NCBI RefSeq assembly: GCF_020786625.1
Contig: NZ_JAJGRC010000002.1
Span: 405,513-469,512, forward strand
DNA length: 64,000 nucleotides
DNA from: Salinicoccus sp. RF5
Lineage (GTDB): Bacteria > Bacillota > Bacilli > Staphylococcales > Salinicoccaceae
Direction: 5' to 3'
Below are positions 51,943-61,459 of this stretch, one piece after another (positions within the stretch are counted from its first letter, which is position 1; every line of letters begins with the position of its first letter). The notes beneath the pieces were generated by a model, which did no database searches, was not told where the DNA came from, and saw only the letters and a program-made list of their open reading frames with translations. Position numbers and translations under genes: made by a program.

Positions 51943-52407
51943 ATGAAAAGAGTACATGATGATGTCGTCCACTATATGAGGGTACGGTTCTTCTGGACTT
52001 TCCTCATATGGGCATTTGCCGCACTACTGGCAAGTGCTGCCGCCTTCTATTTTGAGCTTTCGCACTGGGTGTACTGGGGTGCCTCCCTGTGGCTTACCTT
52101 ACTGTTCATCATCGGTATAATCGTCCGGCCACTGGTCTACTGCAGGGTAACCCGCTACAGGCTCAAGACGGACCACATCATCGTCAGGAAAGGCTTCTTC
52201 AGGGTATCGACAAAAATGGTGCCCGTGAGACGGATACAGGGGGCAAAACTGTCCACAGGACCTGTTTCAAGGAAGTATGATCTGGCACTGCTGGAAGTCA
52301 GTACAGCGAGTTCGCGCTTGCTGATGCCACCCCTCAAAACAGAGGAAGCCGCGATTCTGAAAGAAGAGGTCATTGAGCTTGTGAAGGGGGATCATACAGA
52401 TGTATAG
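51943..52407 (+). CDS. bPH2-domain membrane protein (YdbS-like)
   Basis: A 154-residue protein with two membrane helices (about residues 17-60) and a bacterial PH domain (bPH_2; RYRLKTDHIIVRKGFF, MVPVRRIQ). First of three such genes in a row; the next starts 8 bases inside it. The YdbS/YdbT family has been linked to envelope stress and resistance to certain bacteriocins in bacilli; no exact job can be given. AGGGGGC is 5 bases before the ATG. Confidence 0.88.
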   Translation: MKRVHDDVVHYMRVRFFWTFLIWAFAALLASAAAFYFELSHWVYWGASLWLTLLFIIGIIVRPLVYCRVTRYRLKTDHIIVRKGFFRVSTKMVPVRRIQGAKLSTGPVSRKYDLALLEVSTASSRLLMPPLKTEEAAILKEEVIELVKGDHTDV

Positions 52408-53920
52408 TCCACAGAAGCTGCATCCGATCGCCTATCTCGGCAGTGTGGTGAACGGCATTAAAAATCTTTGGATTCCCCTGATCATCGTGCTGTTCAATTC
52501 GAGGGAGACTCTGCTCTCCGGAAATATTTCATTGAAGTATATACTGATCATCGGTGGAATATTCATCCTTGCAATCGTCCTGTTCGGCGGCATGGATTTT
52601 CTGAACAAGTACCGTACAAGGTTCTGGATCGAAGATGGCAAGTTCATCTACAAGGATGGTGTCATCACGAATCATGAGAAGGAGCTCGATATTAGGAGGA
52701 TCCAGTCGATCGATTTCAGCGAACCGATCTTCCACAGGATTTTTGGGGCAGTCAAGCTGGAGGTGATCACTCCGGGAGAGGGCATAAAGATCGACACGAT
52801 GAAAAAGTCGCAGGCGGAATCCCTGCAGGGGATACTGTACGACGAAAAAGTGTATCTGGAGGAAACTGTCGAAATCGGTGCATACAGCGAATGGCCAAGG
52901 ATAGAAGAGGAGAGTGACCAGAGGGAGACGGCAGGCTTCGACACCCTCTACCGCATGAACGGCCGGTCGCTTCTGCTGATGAGCATGACAAGCGGTGCGC
53001 TCGGTACTTTCCTGGCCCTGCTTTTCGGCTTCCTCAACCTTATTGGAGCAAACTTCCTGATTGAACGCTACTTCGAATACTTTGAAGGGGCGATCCGTAA
53101 TCTTGCCCTGGCAATGGGCCTTGCGATAGGGTTGTTCATCATTGTCGGCTATGCGTTAGGAATCCTTATTCTGACGGTGAAATACTACGGTTACACCCTG
53201 AAGATGAAGCATGATGACCTGGTCGTCGAATATGGGCTGCTTGAAAAGAAGCATCAGAGCGTCAATATCAACAGGGTCCAAAACATTATCATCAAGGATT
53301 CGATCATCAGGAGGATGATCGGCTACTATTCCCTTTCCGTCACGATTACGAGCGACTCGCTCGACAGCGAGGATATTGACGGTACAGTGGAGCTGCTGCC
53401 CTTCATCAAAAAGGCGCGCCTTTATGAGATTGTCGACCATATCTTTCCGAACTATCATGTGGAGGTTCCGGAAAGGAAGGTTCCCTTCCGCGGATACAGA
53501 AGGTATTTCCAGGTCGTCACATTGCTGGTGCTCATCATCACCTCGCTCGCCCAGTATTTCCTGTTCGACTACGCCTGGATTGCCGGGCTGGTACTGATAT
53601 TGGTATTCATGGCCTCCGGCATATACAGTGCGTACAACAGCGGCTACGCGATAAGGAATGATGAAATCAACCTGATGACGGCAGGATTCTTCAAACGCTC
53701 GCACTATGTCATCAAGCATGAGAAGCTGATTGAGGCGGAATGGGTGTTCAACCCCTTCCTTCACCGGGCGAAGCTCGGGATCATCACCCTGGTGACCGCT
53801 GCCGGCATGCTCGGCTCACGGGCCACCATCAAGTTCATAGACAGGAGCGACATCGATAAGATATGGAAATGGGTGGAAAGGGGGCACCGGAATGCAGAAG
53901 ATTTCACCGAAGGCAATTAA
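52400..53920 (+). CDS. Large multi-bPH2 membrane protein (YdbT-like)
   Basis: A 506-residue protein with at least two, probably three, bPH_2 domains (about residues 75-150, 270-340 and 410-490) separated by membrane helix pairs. Key blocks are RFWIEDGKFIYKDGVI, VVEYGLLEKKHQSVNINRVQ and YAIRNDEINLMTAGFF. It overlaps the upstream gene by 8 bases and the next by 29, so the three are translated as one unit and likely form one membrane complex (inference). Confidence 0.88.
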   Translation: MYSPQKLHPIAYLGSVVNGIKNLWIPLIIVLFNSRETLLSGNISLKYILIIGGIFILAIVLFGGMDFLNKYRTRFWIEDGKFIYKDGVITNHEKELDIRRIQSIDFSEPIFHRIFGAVKLEVITPGEGIKIDTMKKSQAESLQGILYDEKVYLEETVEIGAYSEWPRIEEESDQRETAGFDTLYRMNGRSLLLMSMTSGALGTFLALLFGFLNLIGANFLIERYFEYFEGAIRNLALAMGLAIGLFIIVGYALGILILTVKYYGYTLKMKHDDLVVEYGLLEKKHQSVNINRVQNIIIKDSIIRRMIGYYSLSVTITSDSLDSEDIDGTVELLPFIKKARLYEIVDHIFPNYHVEVPERKVPFRGYRRYFQVVTLLVLIITSLAQYFLFDYAWIAGLVLILVFMASGIYSAYNSGYAIRNDEINLMTAGFFKRSHYVIKHEKLIEAEWVFNPFLHRAKLGIITLVTAAGMLGSRATIKFIDRSDIDKIWKWVERGHRNAEDFTEGN

Positions 53921-54365
53921 AGTATGGCGGATCCGTGAAGGCATTGTAGCGGCAGTCGATCTGCTGATTGCGGTAGCTGCACTCATCCTGTCACTTTTCG
54001 TGTGGGACTGGTTCCCATGGTGGATTTCGCTCATCCTTTTCATCATCTTCCTCTATATCGCCGTGGTCCATGTCTGGCTGCTGCCGATGCTGAAGTATAA
54101 ATATTTCCGCTTCGGGGTCTCAGAGGATGAAATCAGGATACATCAGGGCATCTTCTTCAAGGAGCAGCATGCAGTGCCCTTGTTCCGTGTACAGAACATC
54201 GATACGACGGTCGGCCCATTGATGAAGCGGTATGGGCTTAAGGGCGTCACTTTGAAGACTTCGGCCGAACGCATCCACATTCCGGAGTTGGAATCCGCTG
54301 AAGCGGACAATATAAGGAACGAGATAAGGAAACTGATCAATGAGAATATGAGGCGGGCAACATGA
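53892..54365 (+). CDS. Third bPH2-domain membrane protein
   Basis: A 157-residue protein with two membrane helices (about residues 17-65) and one bPH_2 domain (FRFGVSEDEIRIHQGIFF, HAVPLFRVQNIDT). It resembles the first protein of the group, so it may be a tandem duplicate. It starts 29 bases inside the preceding gene and overlaps acpS by four bases. The order PH genes-acpS-alr is the staphylococcal one. Confidence 0.87.
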   Translation: MQKISPKAIKVWRIREGIVAAVDLLIAVAALILSLFVWDWFPWWISLILFIIFLYIAVVHVWLLPMLKYKYFRFGVSEDEIRIHQGIFFKEQHAVPLFRVQNIDTTVGPLMKRYGLKGVTLKTSAERIHIPELESAEADNIRNEIRKLINENMRRAT

Positions 54366-54709
54366 TTGCAGGACTGGGAACGGATATAATTGAAATTGAG
54401 CGCATACAGCGTGTGGAAGAGAAGGGAAACAGACTTTCAAGAAGGATACTCTCACCTGAGGAGATGGAGCGGTACAGGCAGTTTGCCGACGCAGGCAGAA
54501 GAATGGAGTATCTCGCAGGCCGCTTCGCAGTCAAGGAGGCATACAGCAAGGCGCTTGGCACGGGCATCGGAAGTGCTGCCGCCTTCAGGGACATCGTCTG
54601 CCTCAATGACGCGGGTGGAAGGCCGTATATAGCGAATGACCAGCATGCCCACGTATCCATTTCACATTCACGGGCATACGTTGTGGCCACAGTCATAATC
54701 GAAAGATAA
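54362..54709 (+). CDS. acpS: Holo-ACP synthase
   Basis: A 115-residue phosphopantetheinyl transferase that activates acyl carrier protein. GLGTDIIEIERI (magnesium-binding Asp) and GRFAVKEAYSKALG (Glu) are intact, with VSISHSRAYV near the end. It starts four bases before the end of the PH-domain gene and lies 11 bases upstream of alr. Confidence 0.95.
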   Translation: MIAGLGTDIIEIERIQRVEEKGNRLSRRILSPEEMERYRQFADAGRRMEYLAGRFAVKEAYSKALGTGIGSAAAFRDIVCLNDAGGRPYIANDQHAHVSISHSRAYVVATVIIER

Positions 54710-54720
54710 GGAGTACGAAT

Positions 54721-55872
54721 ATGTCAGAAAAATATTACAGGGATTCCGTAGTGGAGGTCGATCTGGAGGCGGTGCGCCACAATTACCAGGCCATCAGCGG
54801 ACTGCATCCCGGCAAGATGTTCATCGCAGTGATAAAGGCCAATGCCTATGGACTTGGCAGTACAGCAGTAGCAGAATACCTTTCGGCGCGTGGTGTGGAG
54901 TTTTTTGCGGTTGCTACACTGGATGAGGCGATCGAACTGAGGATGCATGGCATCAAAGAGAAGATACTGGTACTTGGTCCGATCAATCCGGAAGATATCA
55001 ATAAGGCCATCCAGCATCGCGTGGCCATCACTGCGCCGAACCTTGAGTGGCTCAAGGAAGCACAGTCGAACGTCACGGATATGGATGACAAGGAAGTATG
55101 GATCCATATTAAAGTGAACAGCGGCATGAACAGGCTGGGGACATCGGACCCGGAGGAAATTGCCCGGATGATAGACTTGATAGAAGAATCCGCACATCTT
55201 GTATATGAAGGCATCTACAGCCACTTCAGTTCTGCAGATATCGATTCCGGACAGAATGACATGGAGTATGAGCGGTTCAAGACAATCACCTCCCAAGTAA
55301 AAAAGCCGCGGTTCGTCCATATACAGAATTCCGCAGGTGCACTGCGCATCGATGACGATTACTGTAACGCAATCCGCGTGGGCATCTCCCTCTATGGCTA
55401 TTATCCTTCGGATTACATCCGTAAAATAACCTCGGTCGACCTCAGGCCGTCGGTAGCATTCACGACCAAAGTGGTGGACCTCCATGTGCTGAAAGCGGGT
55501 GAAGGTGTAAGCTATGGCCTGGAATATGATGCTGAAGCGGGTGACAGGGTTGCCACGCTGCCGATCGGTTATGCAGATGGTTTCCTGCGTGCGCGCACAG
55601 GTTACAGGGTGGCACTTGCTGACGGGACCTCGTGTCCCGTGATCGGAAAGGTGTGCATGGACTATATCATGATCAGAGTGCCGGACACTGTAAAGGCTGG
55701 GGACCCGGTCCATGTCATCGTGCGGGACCGTTCATCCGAGCAGTCGATGGAAGCGTACAGCGATTATGTGGATACCATTCCGTACGAGTCCCTGTGCATG
55801 CTCTCCAGGCGGCTTCCGCGTATATATGAGGGCGGGGATGATATCCTTGTCAATAATGAAGTTTTAAAATAA
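54721..55872 (+). CDS. alr: Alanine racemase
   Basis: A 383-residue PLP enzyme making D-alanine for the cell wall. The PLP lysine is Lys39 in AVIKANAYGLG and the catalytic Tyr265 is in GVSYGLEY, exactly the spacing of the Geobacillus enzyme; GKVCMDYIMI is the other signature. AAGGAG precedes the ATG. Directly upstream of mazEF, as in Staphylococcus aureus. Confidence 0.96.
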   Translation: MSEKYYRDSVVEVDLEAVRHNYQAISGLHPGKMFIAVIKANAYGLGSTAVAEYLSARGVEFFAVATLDEAIELRMHGIKEKILVLGPINPEDINKAIQHRVAITAPNLEWLKEAQSNVTDMDDKEVWIHIKVNSGMNRLGTSDPEEIARMIDLIEESAHLVYEGIYSHFSSADIDSGQNDMEYERFKTITSQVKKPRFVHIQNSAGALRIDDDYCNAIRVGISLYGYYPSDYIRKITSVDLRPSVAFTTKVVDLHVLKAGEGVSYGLEYDAEAGDRVATLPIGYADGFLRARTGYRVALADGTSCPVIGKVCMDYIMIRVPDTVKAGDPVHVIVRDRSSEQSMEAYSDYVDTIPYESLCMLSRRLPRIYEGGDDILVNNEVLK

Positions 55873-55876
55873 ACTA

Positions 55877-55906
55877 GTAATGATTATTTATAAATGTTAT
55901 CATTAC
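55877..55906 (+). promoter_or_regulatory. AT-rich inverted repeat upstream of mazE
   Basis: GTAATGAT-N14-ATCATTAC, just after the alr stop and 38 bases before mazE. It could be an operator or weak hairpin; nothing decides which. Confidence 0.35.
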
Positions 55907-55943
55907 CATAAGTTTAATGAAGTGACTAGGGAGTGGTCTGGTA

Positions 55944-56108
55944 ATGACGAATATGACATTATTTAGCAGCATGGAACTTTCTCTTGAGCACGGATATATA
56001 GAAATGAGTGAGATTAATCTTTCGATTGCGTCCGAGAATCACGACTTAGAGTGTGAAGCTTGGCAGTGCAACGAAGATTTCCTCGTTTACAGTAAAGATG
56101 GTGAATAG
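55944..56108 (+). CDS. mazE: MazE-type antitoxin, staphylococcal family
   Basis: A 54-residue acidic protein. The stretch SLEHGYIEMSEINLSIASE followed by CEAWQCNEDFL matches the staphylococcal MazE pattern (SL..GY..M...NLSLA then ECEA.xCNE). MazE neutralises MazF by wrapping over its active site. AGGGAGTGG is before the ATG. It is directly abutted by mazF (TAG ATG), so both are translated together. Confidence 0.9.
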   Translation: MTNMTLFSSMELSLEHGYIEMSEINLSIASENHDLECEAWQCNEDFLVYSKDGE

Positions 56109-56486
56109 ATGAAAAGAGGAGAAGTATATCTTGCGGACCTATCACCAGTGCAGGGTTCGGAGCAGGGGGGCAAAAGGCCGGTAGTCATCATACAGAACAA
56201 TGTCGGCAACTATCACAGTCCAACAGTGATCGTTGCCGCAATCACCGGCAGAATCAATAAAGCCAAGATACCGACGCATGTTGAAATTTCGAAAGATACA
56301 TATAATCTGGACAAAGACTCCGTCATTCTTTTGGAGCAGATACGCACAGTGGACAAGAAAAGACTTAGGGAAAAGCTTACATATTTGAATGAAGAAAAGA
56401 TGAAGGAAGTGGACAAGGCACTGATGATCAGTCTGGATCTCATGCCATCCAAATCCAAATCAAAGAAATCCCAATCTAAAGCCTGA
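56109..56486 (+). CDS. mazF: MazF endoribonuclease toxin
   Basis: A 125-residue toxin that cuts mRNA at specific short sequences (UACAU in S. aureus MazF; specificity here unknown). The N-terminal [18 protein letters not shown] and RPVVIIQNN carry the catalytic region, [15 protein letters not shown] the middle. The C-terminal tail is rich in Ser and Lys ([10 protein letters not shown]). It sits between alr and rsbU, the order found in staphylococci, where mazEF is co-transcribed with sigB. Confidence 0.95.
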   Translation: MKRGEVYLADLSPVQGSEQGGKRPVVIIQNNVGNYHSPTVIVAAITGRINKAKIPTHVEISKDTYNLDKDSVILLEQIRTVDKKRLREKLTYLNEEKMKEVDKALMISLDLMPSKSKSKKSQSKA

Positions 56487-56489
56487 TGG

Positions 56490-56515
56490 ACTTTTGTACG
56501 CAAAAGTCTTTTTTC
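56490..56515 (+). terminator. mazEF terminator
   Basis: GACTTTTG-TACG-CAAAAGTC followed by TTTTTT, in the 46-base gap before rsbU. It may only be partial, since sigB is often fed by read-through. Confidence 0.8.
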
Positions 56516-56532
56516 AGTATGAGGTGACCAAC

Positions 56533-57549
56533 ATGACGTATATTGATAATATTGTTAGCAACTATAGGGACATCATCGAACTGTACCTGTATGGCGAAGA
56601 GCAGGGGGACGCTATAGACCAGTGCCAGACCTTCAGTGAGGAAGTCATTGGAATGGATGCCTCTCCGGAGGAAATCGTGTCGCTTCATATCGAACTGCTC
56701 GACGACATGGGCATCGATGATGCAGCACTCATGAAGAAGTCATTGGACATACTGCAGGAAGTGATCATCTCTTTCGGGTTTACATACAGGGACTATAAAT
56801 CCATGATGAACAGGCTCGAAATCCACGACAAGGAGATGGATGTGGCCTCCAGTCTGCAGGAGACGATGCTGAAGACCGAGATACCGACCTTCGAAACCAT
56901 GGAGCTCGGTGCCATCAGTGTACCTGCGAGGAAAGTGAGTGGGGACTACTTCAACATCATCGACCATAATGACGGCATGCTCAGTTTTGCTGTAGCAGAT
57001 GTCATCGGCAAGGGGATACCTGCGGCCATTGCCATGAGCATGATCAAGTTCGGCATGGATTCCTACGGGTACTCCCAGCTGCCGAGCGACAGCTTGAGGA
57101 AACTGAACCGCGTCGTGGAGAAGAACGTGAACCAGAATATGTTCGTCACGATGTTCTATGGTCTCTACGATCATAATACCGACCTGCTCTATTACTCATC
57201 GGCAGGTCACGAGCCGGCGCTCATCTATCGCTATGAAGAGGATGAATTCGAAGAAATCGATGCTAAAGGCGTGGTTCTTGGTGTAAAAGAGCATGCCCGA
57301 TATGAGCAGAAGGAAACCAAAATAGGGCCAAAGGACATGATCATCGTTTTCACGGACGGTGTGACCGAGCTCAGAAAGCATGATGATACGTTCATCGATT
57401 TCGAGGAGGTCAAAAATATGCTCAGGCAGGCGAGGGACTATCACCCACAGGATATCGTCCAATATATCTATGAATCTTTGATGCGGATCCAGAACCCGCA
57501 TAAAAAGGACGATTTGACCCTTTTCATATTAAAAAACAATAAAAATTAA
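56533..57549 (+). CDS. rsbU: RsbU, PP2C phosphatase of the SigB cascade
   Basis: A 338-residue protein: RsbU N-terminal helical domain (residues 1-85) and a PP2C/SpoIIE phosphatase domain (SGDYFNIIDHNDGMLSF, ADVIGKGIPAAI, FTDGVTEL). It dephosphorylates RsbV to start SigB release. The ATG at 56533 has GAGGTG 6 bases upstream. The upstream RsbRST stressosome genes of Bacillus are not present, as in staphylococci. Confidence 0.95.
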   Translation: MTYIDNIVSNYRDIIELYLYGEEQGDAIDQCQTFSEEVIGMDASPEEIVSLHIELLDDMGIDDAALMKKSLDILQEVIISFGFTYRDYKSMMNRLEIHDKEMDVASSLQETMLKTEIPTFETMELGAISVPARKVSGDYFNIIDHNDGMLSFAVADVIGKGIPAAIAMSMIKFGMDSYGYSQLPSDSLRKLNRVVEKNVNQNMFVTMFYGLYDHNTDLLYYSSAGHEPALIYRYEEDEFEEIDAKGVVLGVKEHARYEQKETKIGPKDMIIVFTDGVTELRKHDDTFIDFEEVKNMLRQARDYHPQDIVQYIYESLMRIQNPHKKDDLTLFILKNNKN

Positions 57550-57558
57550 AGAAAATAT

Positions 57559-57583
57559 GTTTATCCCCAGAATGAGCGGGTAA
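57559..57583 (+). promoter_or_regulatory. SigB-dependent promoter before rsbV
   Basis: GTTTAT (57559-57564), a 13-base spacer and GGGTAA (57578-57583) match the SigB consensus GTTTAA / GGGWAW. It gives the positive feedback on rsbVW-sigB known from related species. Confidence 0.8.
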
Positions 57584-57630
57584 AAGCCAAAGGATTTATG
57601 TATACAAGTTGAATGGGAGTGTAGGCTGTT

Positions 57631-57957
57631 ATGAACATTAATATCGATGCAACGGAGAAGGAACAGGAATATGTAGTGGTACTTGAAGGAGAACTTGATG
57701 TCTATACGGCGCCTGAACTGCAGAAGGTTCTAGAACCGATTCGCCAATCAGGGAGTCATGACATTAGAATAGATCTTACAGATGTAAGTTATATGGATTC
57801 TACAGGACTTGGAATCTTTGTCGGTACATTGAAGGACCTCAACCAGCATGATAGGGAGATGTATGTGACGGGCGTATCGAAGAGGATCCTCAGACTATTC
57901 GAAATTACAGGGCTCAGAGACCTGATGCATATCAATGAAGCTTCGGAGGTTGAATAG
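57631..57957 (+). CDS. rsbV: RsbV, anti-anti-sigma factor
   Basis: A 108-residue STAS-domain protein. The phosphorylated Ser57 is in SYMDSTGLG. Unphosphorylated RsbV binds RsbW and frees SigB; RsbW phosphorylates it back. GGGAGTG precedes the ATG. The next gene starts one base after its stop. Confidence 0.96.
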   Translation: MNINIDATEKEQEYVVVLEGELDVYTAPELQKVLEPIRQSGSHDIRIDLTDVSYMDSTGLGIFVGTLKDLNQHDREMYVTGVSKRILRLFEITGLRDLMHINEASEVE

Positions 57958-57958
57958 A

Positions 57959-58435
57959 ATGCCACAGCAGTATGATTATATAGAAATGAAATTCCCATCC
58001 AGTGCAGAATACGTTGGATTGATAAGGTTGACCCTCTCCGGCGTTCTGTCAAGGGCGGGGGCGAGCTACGATCAGATAGAGGATTCGAAGATTGCAGTAT
58101 CGGAAGCGGTCACGAACGCCGTCAAGCATGCCTACGGTGAAGATGAGACGGGAGAGGTCCTCATCGGCTTCGCAATATATAGCAATAAAGTCGAGATCAT
58201 CGTTGCTGACCATGGACAGAGCTTCAACTATGAGGAAGTCAAGGAAGAACTCGGCCCCTATTCCGAAGATGAAAACGTGAACTACTTGAGAGAGGGAGGT
58301 TTGGGACTATTCTTGATCGAAACATTAATGGATGAAGTCTATCTTAAAAAAGACCCTGGTGTCACAATCAGTATGACGAAGTTTATTAATGAAAGTCAGG
58401 TGCATTTGAATGGAGAAACAATCGTCAATCGATAG
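57959..58435 (+). CDS. rsbW: RsbW, anti-sigma factor and RsbV kinase
   Basis: A 158-residue GHKL-type serine kinase that holds SigB inactive. The ATP-binding boxes are [13 protein letters not shown] (N-box), VADHGQSF and [11 protein letters not shown] (G-boxes). The ATG at 57959 follows GGAGGT by 8 bases. It overlaps sigB by 26 bases, which keeps the two in balance. Confidence 0.96.
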   Translation: MPQQYDYIEMKFPSSAEYVGLIRLTLSGVLSRAGASYDQIEDSKIAVSEAVTNAVKHAYGEDETGEVLIGFAIYSNKVEIIVADHGQSFNYEEVKEELGPYSEDENVNYLREGGLGLFLIETLMDEVYLKKDPGVTISMTKFINESQVHLNGETIVNR

Positions 58436-59186
58436 AGGACTTACAGCTGAAGATATCAATGCACTGATCCGAAGTCATCAGGAGGATGAAGATCCGGATG
58501 CTCAGGCGAGGCTCGTGGAGCATTACCAGAAGCTGATCGAATCCCTTGCATACAGGTATTCAAAAGGCCAGAGCCATCATGAAGACCTTGTGCAGGTGGG
58601 CATGGTCGGCCTCCTCGGTGCGATCAAACGTTTCGACCCCTCCTTTGACCGGAGATTCGAGGCATTCCTCGTCCCGACCGTCGTCGGTGAAATCAAAAGG
58701 TATCTGAGGGACAAGACATGGAGTGTGCATGTACCGCGGAGGATCAAGGAAATCGGCCCGAAGATCAAAAATGCCAATGACGAACTGACCAACCGGCTGG
58801 AGCGTTCACCAAAAATCAGTGAGATTGCCGAGCATCTTGAAGTTTCCGAAGAGGATGTACTCGAAGCGATGGAGATGGGCCAAAGCTATAATGCACTGAG
58901 TGTAGATCACTCCATCGAAGCTGATAAAGACGGATCTACAGTGACGCTTCTCGATGTGATGGGCCAGTCCGATGACAATTATGACCTTTCAGAAAAGCGC
59001 CTGATTCTGGAAAAGGTCCTCCCGATCCTATCCGAAAGGGAACGGGAGATCATCCAGTTCACCTTCATGGAAGGCTTGAGCCAGAAGGAAACGGGAGAAC
59101 GTGTAGGATTGAGCCAGATGCATGTATCCAGGCTGCAGAGGACGGCCATCAACAAACTGCGTCAGGCAGTAAGCGAAAAAGGTTAG
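58410..59186 (+). CDS. sigB: General stress sigma factor SigB
   Basis: A 258-residue group 3 sigma factor: region 2 with [20 protein letters not shown], region 3 and region 4 ending in the recognition helix [19 protein letters not shown]. It directs the stress regulon, including its own operon via the promoter at 57559. It starts inside rsbW. Confidence 0.97.
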   Translation: MEKQSSIDRGLTAEDINALIRSHQEDEDPDAQARLVEHYQKLIESLAYRYSKGQSHHEDLVQVGMVGLLGAIKRFDPSFDRRFEAFLVPTVVGEIKRYLRDKTWSVHVPRRIKEIGPKIKNANDELTNRLERSPKISEIAEHLEVSEEDVLEAMEMGQSYNALSVDHSIEADKDGSTVTLLDVMGQSDDNYDLSEKRLILEKVLPILSEREREIIQFTFMEGLSQKETGERVGLSQMHVSRLQRTAINKLRQAVSEKG

Positions 59187-59194
59187 ACAAACCG

Positions 59195-59223
59195 GACCTC
59201 ACCCTTAGGGGTGGGGTCTTTAA
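59195..59223 (+). terminator. sigB operon terminator
   Basis: GACCTCACCC-TTAG-GGGTGGGGTC hairpin, then TTT; the T-run is short. Confidence 0.65.
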
Positions 59224-59232
59224 TGTTATAAT
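59224..59232 (+). promoter_or_regulatory. Extended -10 promoter of tex
   Basis: TGTTATAAT directly after the sigB terminator, 47 bases before tex. Confidence 0.6.
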
Positions 59233-59278
59233 GGTCACGCTGAATCTTTCAGTCAAGAAAGCAATTAGGAGAGATTAG

Positions 59279-61414
59279 ATGAATGAAGTACTGATTAAAG
59301 AGCTCAGAAATACGGTGGATAAGCCGGAGAAATACATCAGGAGCGTATTGAACCTTCTTGAAGAGGGGAATACGGTCCCCTTCATTGCACGCTATAGGAA
59401 AGAAATGACTGGCGGTATGGATGAGCAGGAGATCAAATCCATATACGACCGGTTCTCCTATCTGGAAAGCCTGGAAAAAAGGAAGATTGAAGTGATCAGG
59501 CGCATCGAAGAGCAGGGGCTGATGACCGATGACCTCAGACGGGATATCCTGAAGCAGACGGTGCTCAACAGGGTGGAGGATCTGTACAGGCCATTCAAAC
59601 AGAAGAAGAAGACACGTGCGACCGAGGCAAAAAGGAAAGGGCTTGAGGGATTGGCCCAGGTAATCCTTGACCAGCAGGCGACTGATATAGAAGCAAGGGC
59701 GGAAGCGTTCATCACCGATGAAGTGAAGACGATAGATGAAGCCATCAGCGGGGCCCAGGACATCATTGCAGAAGAAATTTCAGACAATCCCAAATACCGT
59801 TCATATATATTGAAGGTGTTCAGGGAGACGGCAGATCTCACCACCTCCAAAAAGAAGAAGGCTGATGACCCGAATGGCGTCTTTGAGATGTACTATGCCT
59901 ATAGTGAGCCCATCGATAAAATTGTTCCCCACAGGGTTCTTGCGATCAACCGGGGGGAGAGGCTCGGTGTGCTCTCCATAAAATTCGATTATGATAACGA
60001 CAGGTTCAAGAGGTATATCAGCAACCAGGTGGTCAAAAAAGACTCAACTACCCGCAATTATATCGAGGTGGCGATTGAGGATGGATTGAAAAGGCTCATC
60101 ATCCCATCCATTGAAAGGGAAATCCGGCAGAACCTGACGGAGAAAAGTGAAAAGCACGCGGTTCATATATTCGAGGAGAACCTGAAAAGGCTTCTGCTGC
60201 AGCCGCCCCTCAAAGGGCATGTGATACTTGGGGTCGACCCGGCATTCCGTACCGGATGCAAGCTTGCTGTAATCGATGAAGCGGGCCGGTTCCTGGATAA
60301 GGGTGTCATCTACCCACATCCGCCACAGGCGAAAAAAGATGCGGCAAAAAGAGAAATCATGAAGGTCATCAAAGAATATGGCGTTACGCTGCTTGCCATT
60401 GGAAACGGTACTGCCTCACGCGAGACTGAGCTGTTCATCAGTGGAATCGTCAAGGATGAGGCGCTTGATGTACAGTTCATCATCGTCAATGAAGCGGGCG
60501 CCAGCGTCTATTCCGCATCGGATGTGGCAAGGGAGGAATTCCCTGACTTCAATGTGGAGGAGCGGAGTGCAGTCTCGATTGCGAGAAGGGTGCAGGATCC
60601 CCTGAGTGAACTTGTCAAAATCGATCCGAAGGCGATCGGCATCGGTCAATACCAGCATGATGTGAACCAGAAGTTCCTCAATGAGTCGTTGGATTTCGTC
60701 GTCGAGACATCGGTAAACCAGGTGGGTGTCAATGTGAACACGGCATCCCACATCCTGCTTCAGCATGTGGCAGGCCTTTCTCCATCGATCAGCAGGAACA
60801 TCGTGAAATACAGGGAGGAGAACAAGGGTTTCGAATCACGTGAGGAAATAAAGAAGGTTCCGCGTCTTGGTGCAAAGACATATGAGCAGTGTGTCGGTTT
60901 CCTGCGTGTGCCTGAAGGCGGAGAGCCCCTTGATCGTACGCCGATACATCCGGAACGCTATGGGGAGACGTATCGTCTGCTAGAACGCATGAGGATGACC
61001 CAGAGTGATATCGGTACGGTGGAGCTTGCTGAAGCGGTTCGGAAACTGGATCTGGAGAAGACGGCTCAAGATCTTGGCATAGGTGTGCCCACATTGTCCG
61101 ACATCATAGACAGTCTGAAGGCACCGACACGGGATATCCGTGACGACTATGAAGTGCCTATGCTGAAATCTGATGTCCTCAAGCTCGAGGATCTGAAGGA
61201 AGGTATGAAGCTATCTGGTACCGTCCGAAATGTGACGGACTTCGGCGCATTTGTAGATATTGGGGTGAAGCAGGATGGACTGGTCCATATTTCAAAAATG
61301 ACGAACAAGTTCATCAAGCATCCGATGGAAGTCGTCAATGTCGGGGATATCGTTGATGTGAAGGTTCTGGATGTGGATACAAGCAAGGGAAGGATATCAT
61401 TGAGCATGAAATAG
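59279..61414 (+). CDS. tex: Tex/YhgF transcription accessory protein
   Basis: A 711-residue RNA-binding protein: helical N-terminal domain, YqgF/RuvC-like domain (LGVDPAFRTGCKLAVID, about residue 315), helix-hairpin-helix (NVNTASHILLQHVAGLS, RLGAKTYEQCVGFLR) and a C-terminal S1 domain (KLSGTVRNVTDFGAFVDIG). Tex works with RNA polymerase or in rescue of stalled ribosomes in some Gram-positives. AGGAGAG precedes the ATG. The gene follows sigB as in staphylococci. Confidence 0.96.
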   Translation: MNEVLIKELRNTVDKPEKYIRSVLNLLEEGNTVPFIARYRKEMTGGMDEQEIKSIYDRFSYLESLEKRKIEVIRRIEEQGLMTDDLRRDILKQTVLNRVEDLYRPFKQKKKTRATEAKRKGLEGLAQVILDQQATDIEARAEAFITDEVKTIDEAISGAQDIIAEEISDNPKYRSYILKVFRETADLTTSKKKKADDPNGVFEMYYAYSEPIDKIVPHRVLAINRGERLGVLSIKFDYDNDRFKRYISNQVVKKDSTTRNYIEVAIEDGLKRLIIPSIEREIRQNLTEKSEKHAVHIFEENLKRLLLQPPLKGHVILGVDPAFRTGCKLAVIDEAGRFLDKGVIYPHPPQAKKDAAKREIMKVIKEYGVTLLAIGNGTASRETELFISGIVKDEALDVQFIIVNEAGASVYSASDVAREEFPDFNVEERSAVSIARRVQDPLSELVKIDPKAIGIGQYQHDVNQKFLNESLDFVVETSVNQVGVNVNTASHILLQHVAGLSPSISRNIVKYREENKGFESREEIKKVPRLGAKTYEQCVGFLRVPEGGEPLDRTPIHPERYGETYRLLERMRMTQSDIGTVELAEAVRKLDLEKTAQDLGIGVPTLSDIIDSLKAPTRDIRDDYEVPMLKSDVLKLEDLKEGMKLSGTVRNVTDFGAFVDIGVKQDGLVHISKMTNKFIKHPMEVVNVGDIVDVKVLDVDTSKGRISLSMK

Positions 61415-61416
61415 AA

Positions 61417-61451
61417 AAATCCCAATCGGTCATTGACCGATTGGGGTTTTA
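61417..61451. terminator. Bidirectional terminator between tex and katA
   Basis: AAAATCCCAATCGGTCA and complement with almost no loop; T-run on the plus strand, A/T-rich on the minus. Confidence 0.85.
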
Positions 61452-61459
61452 TTTATTCA

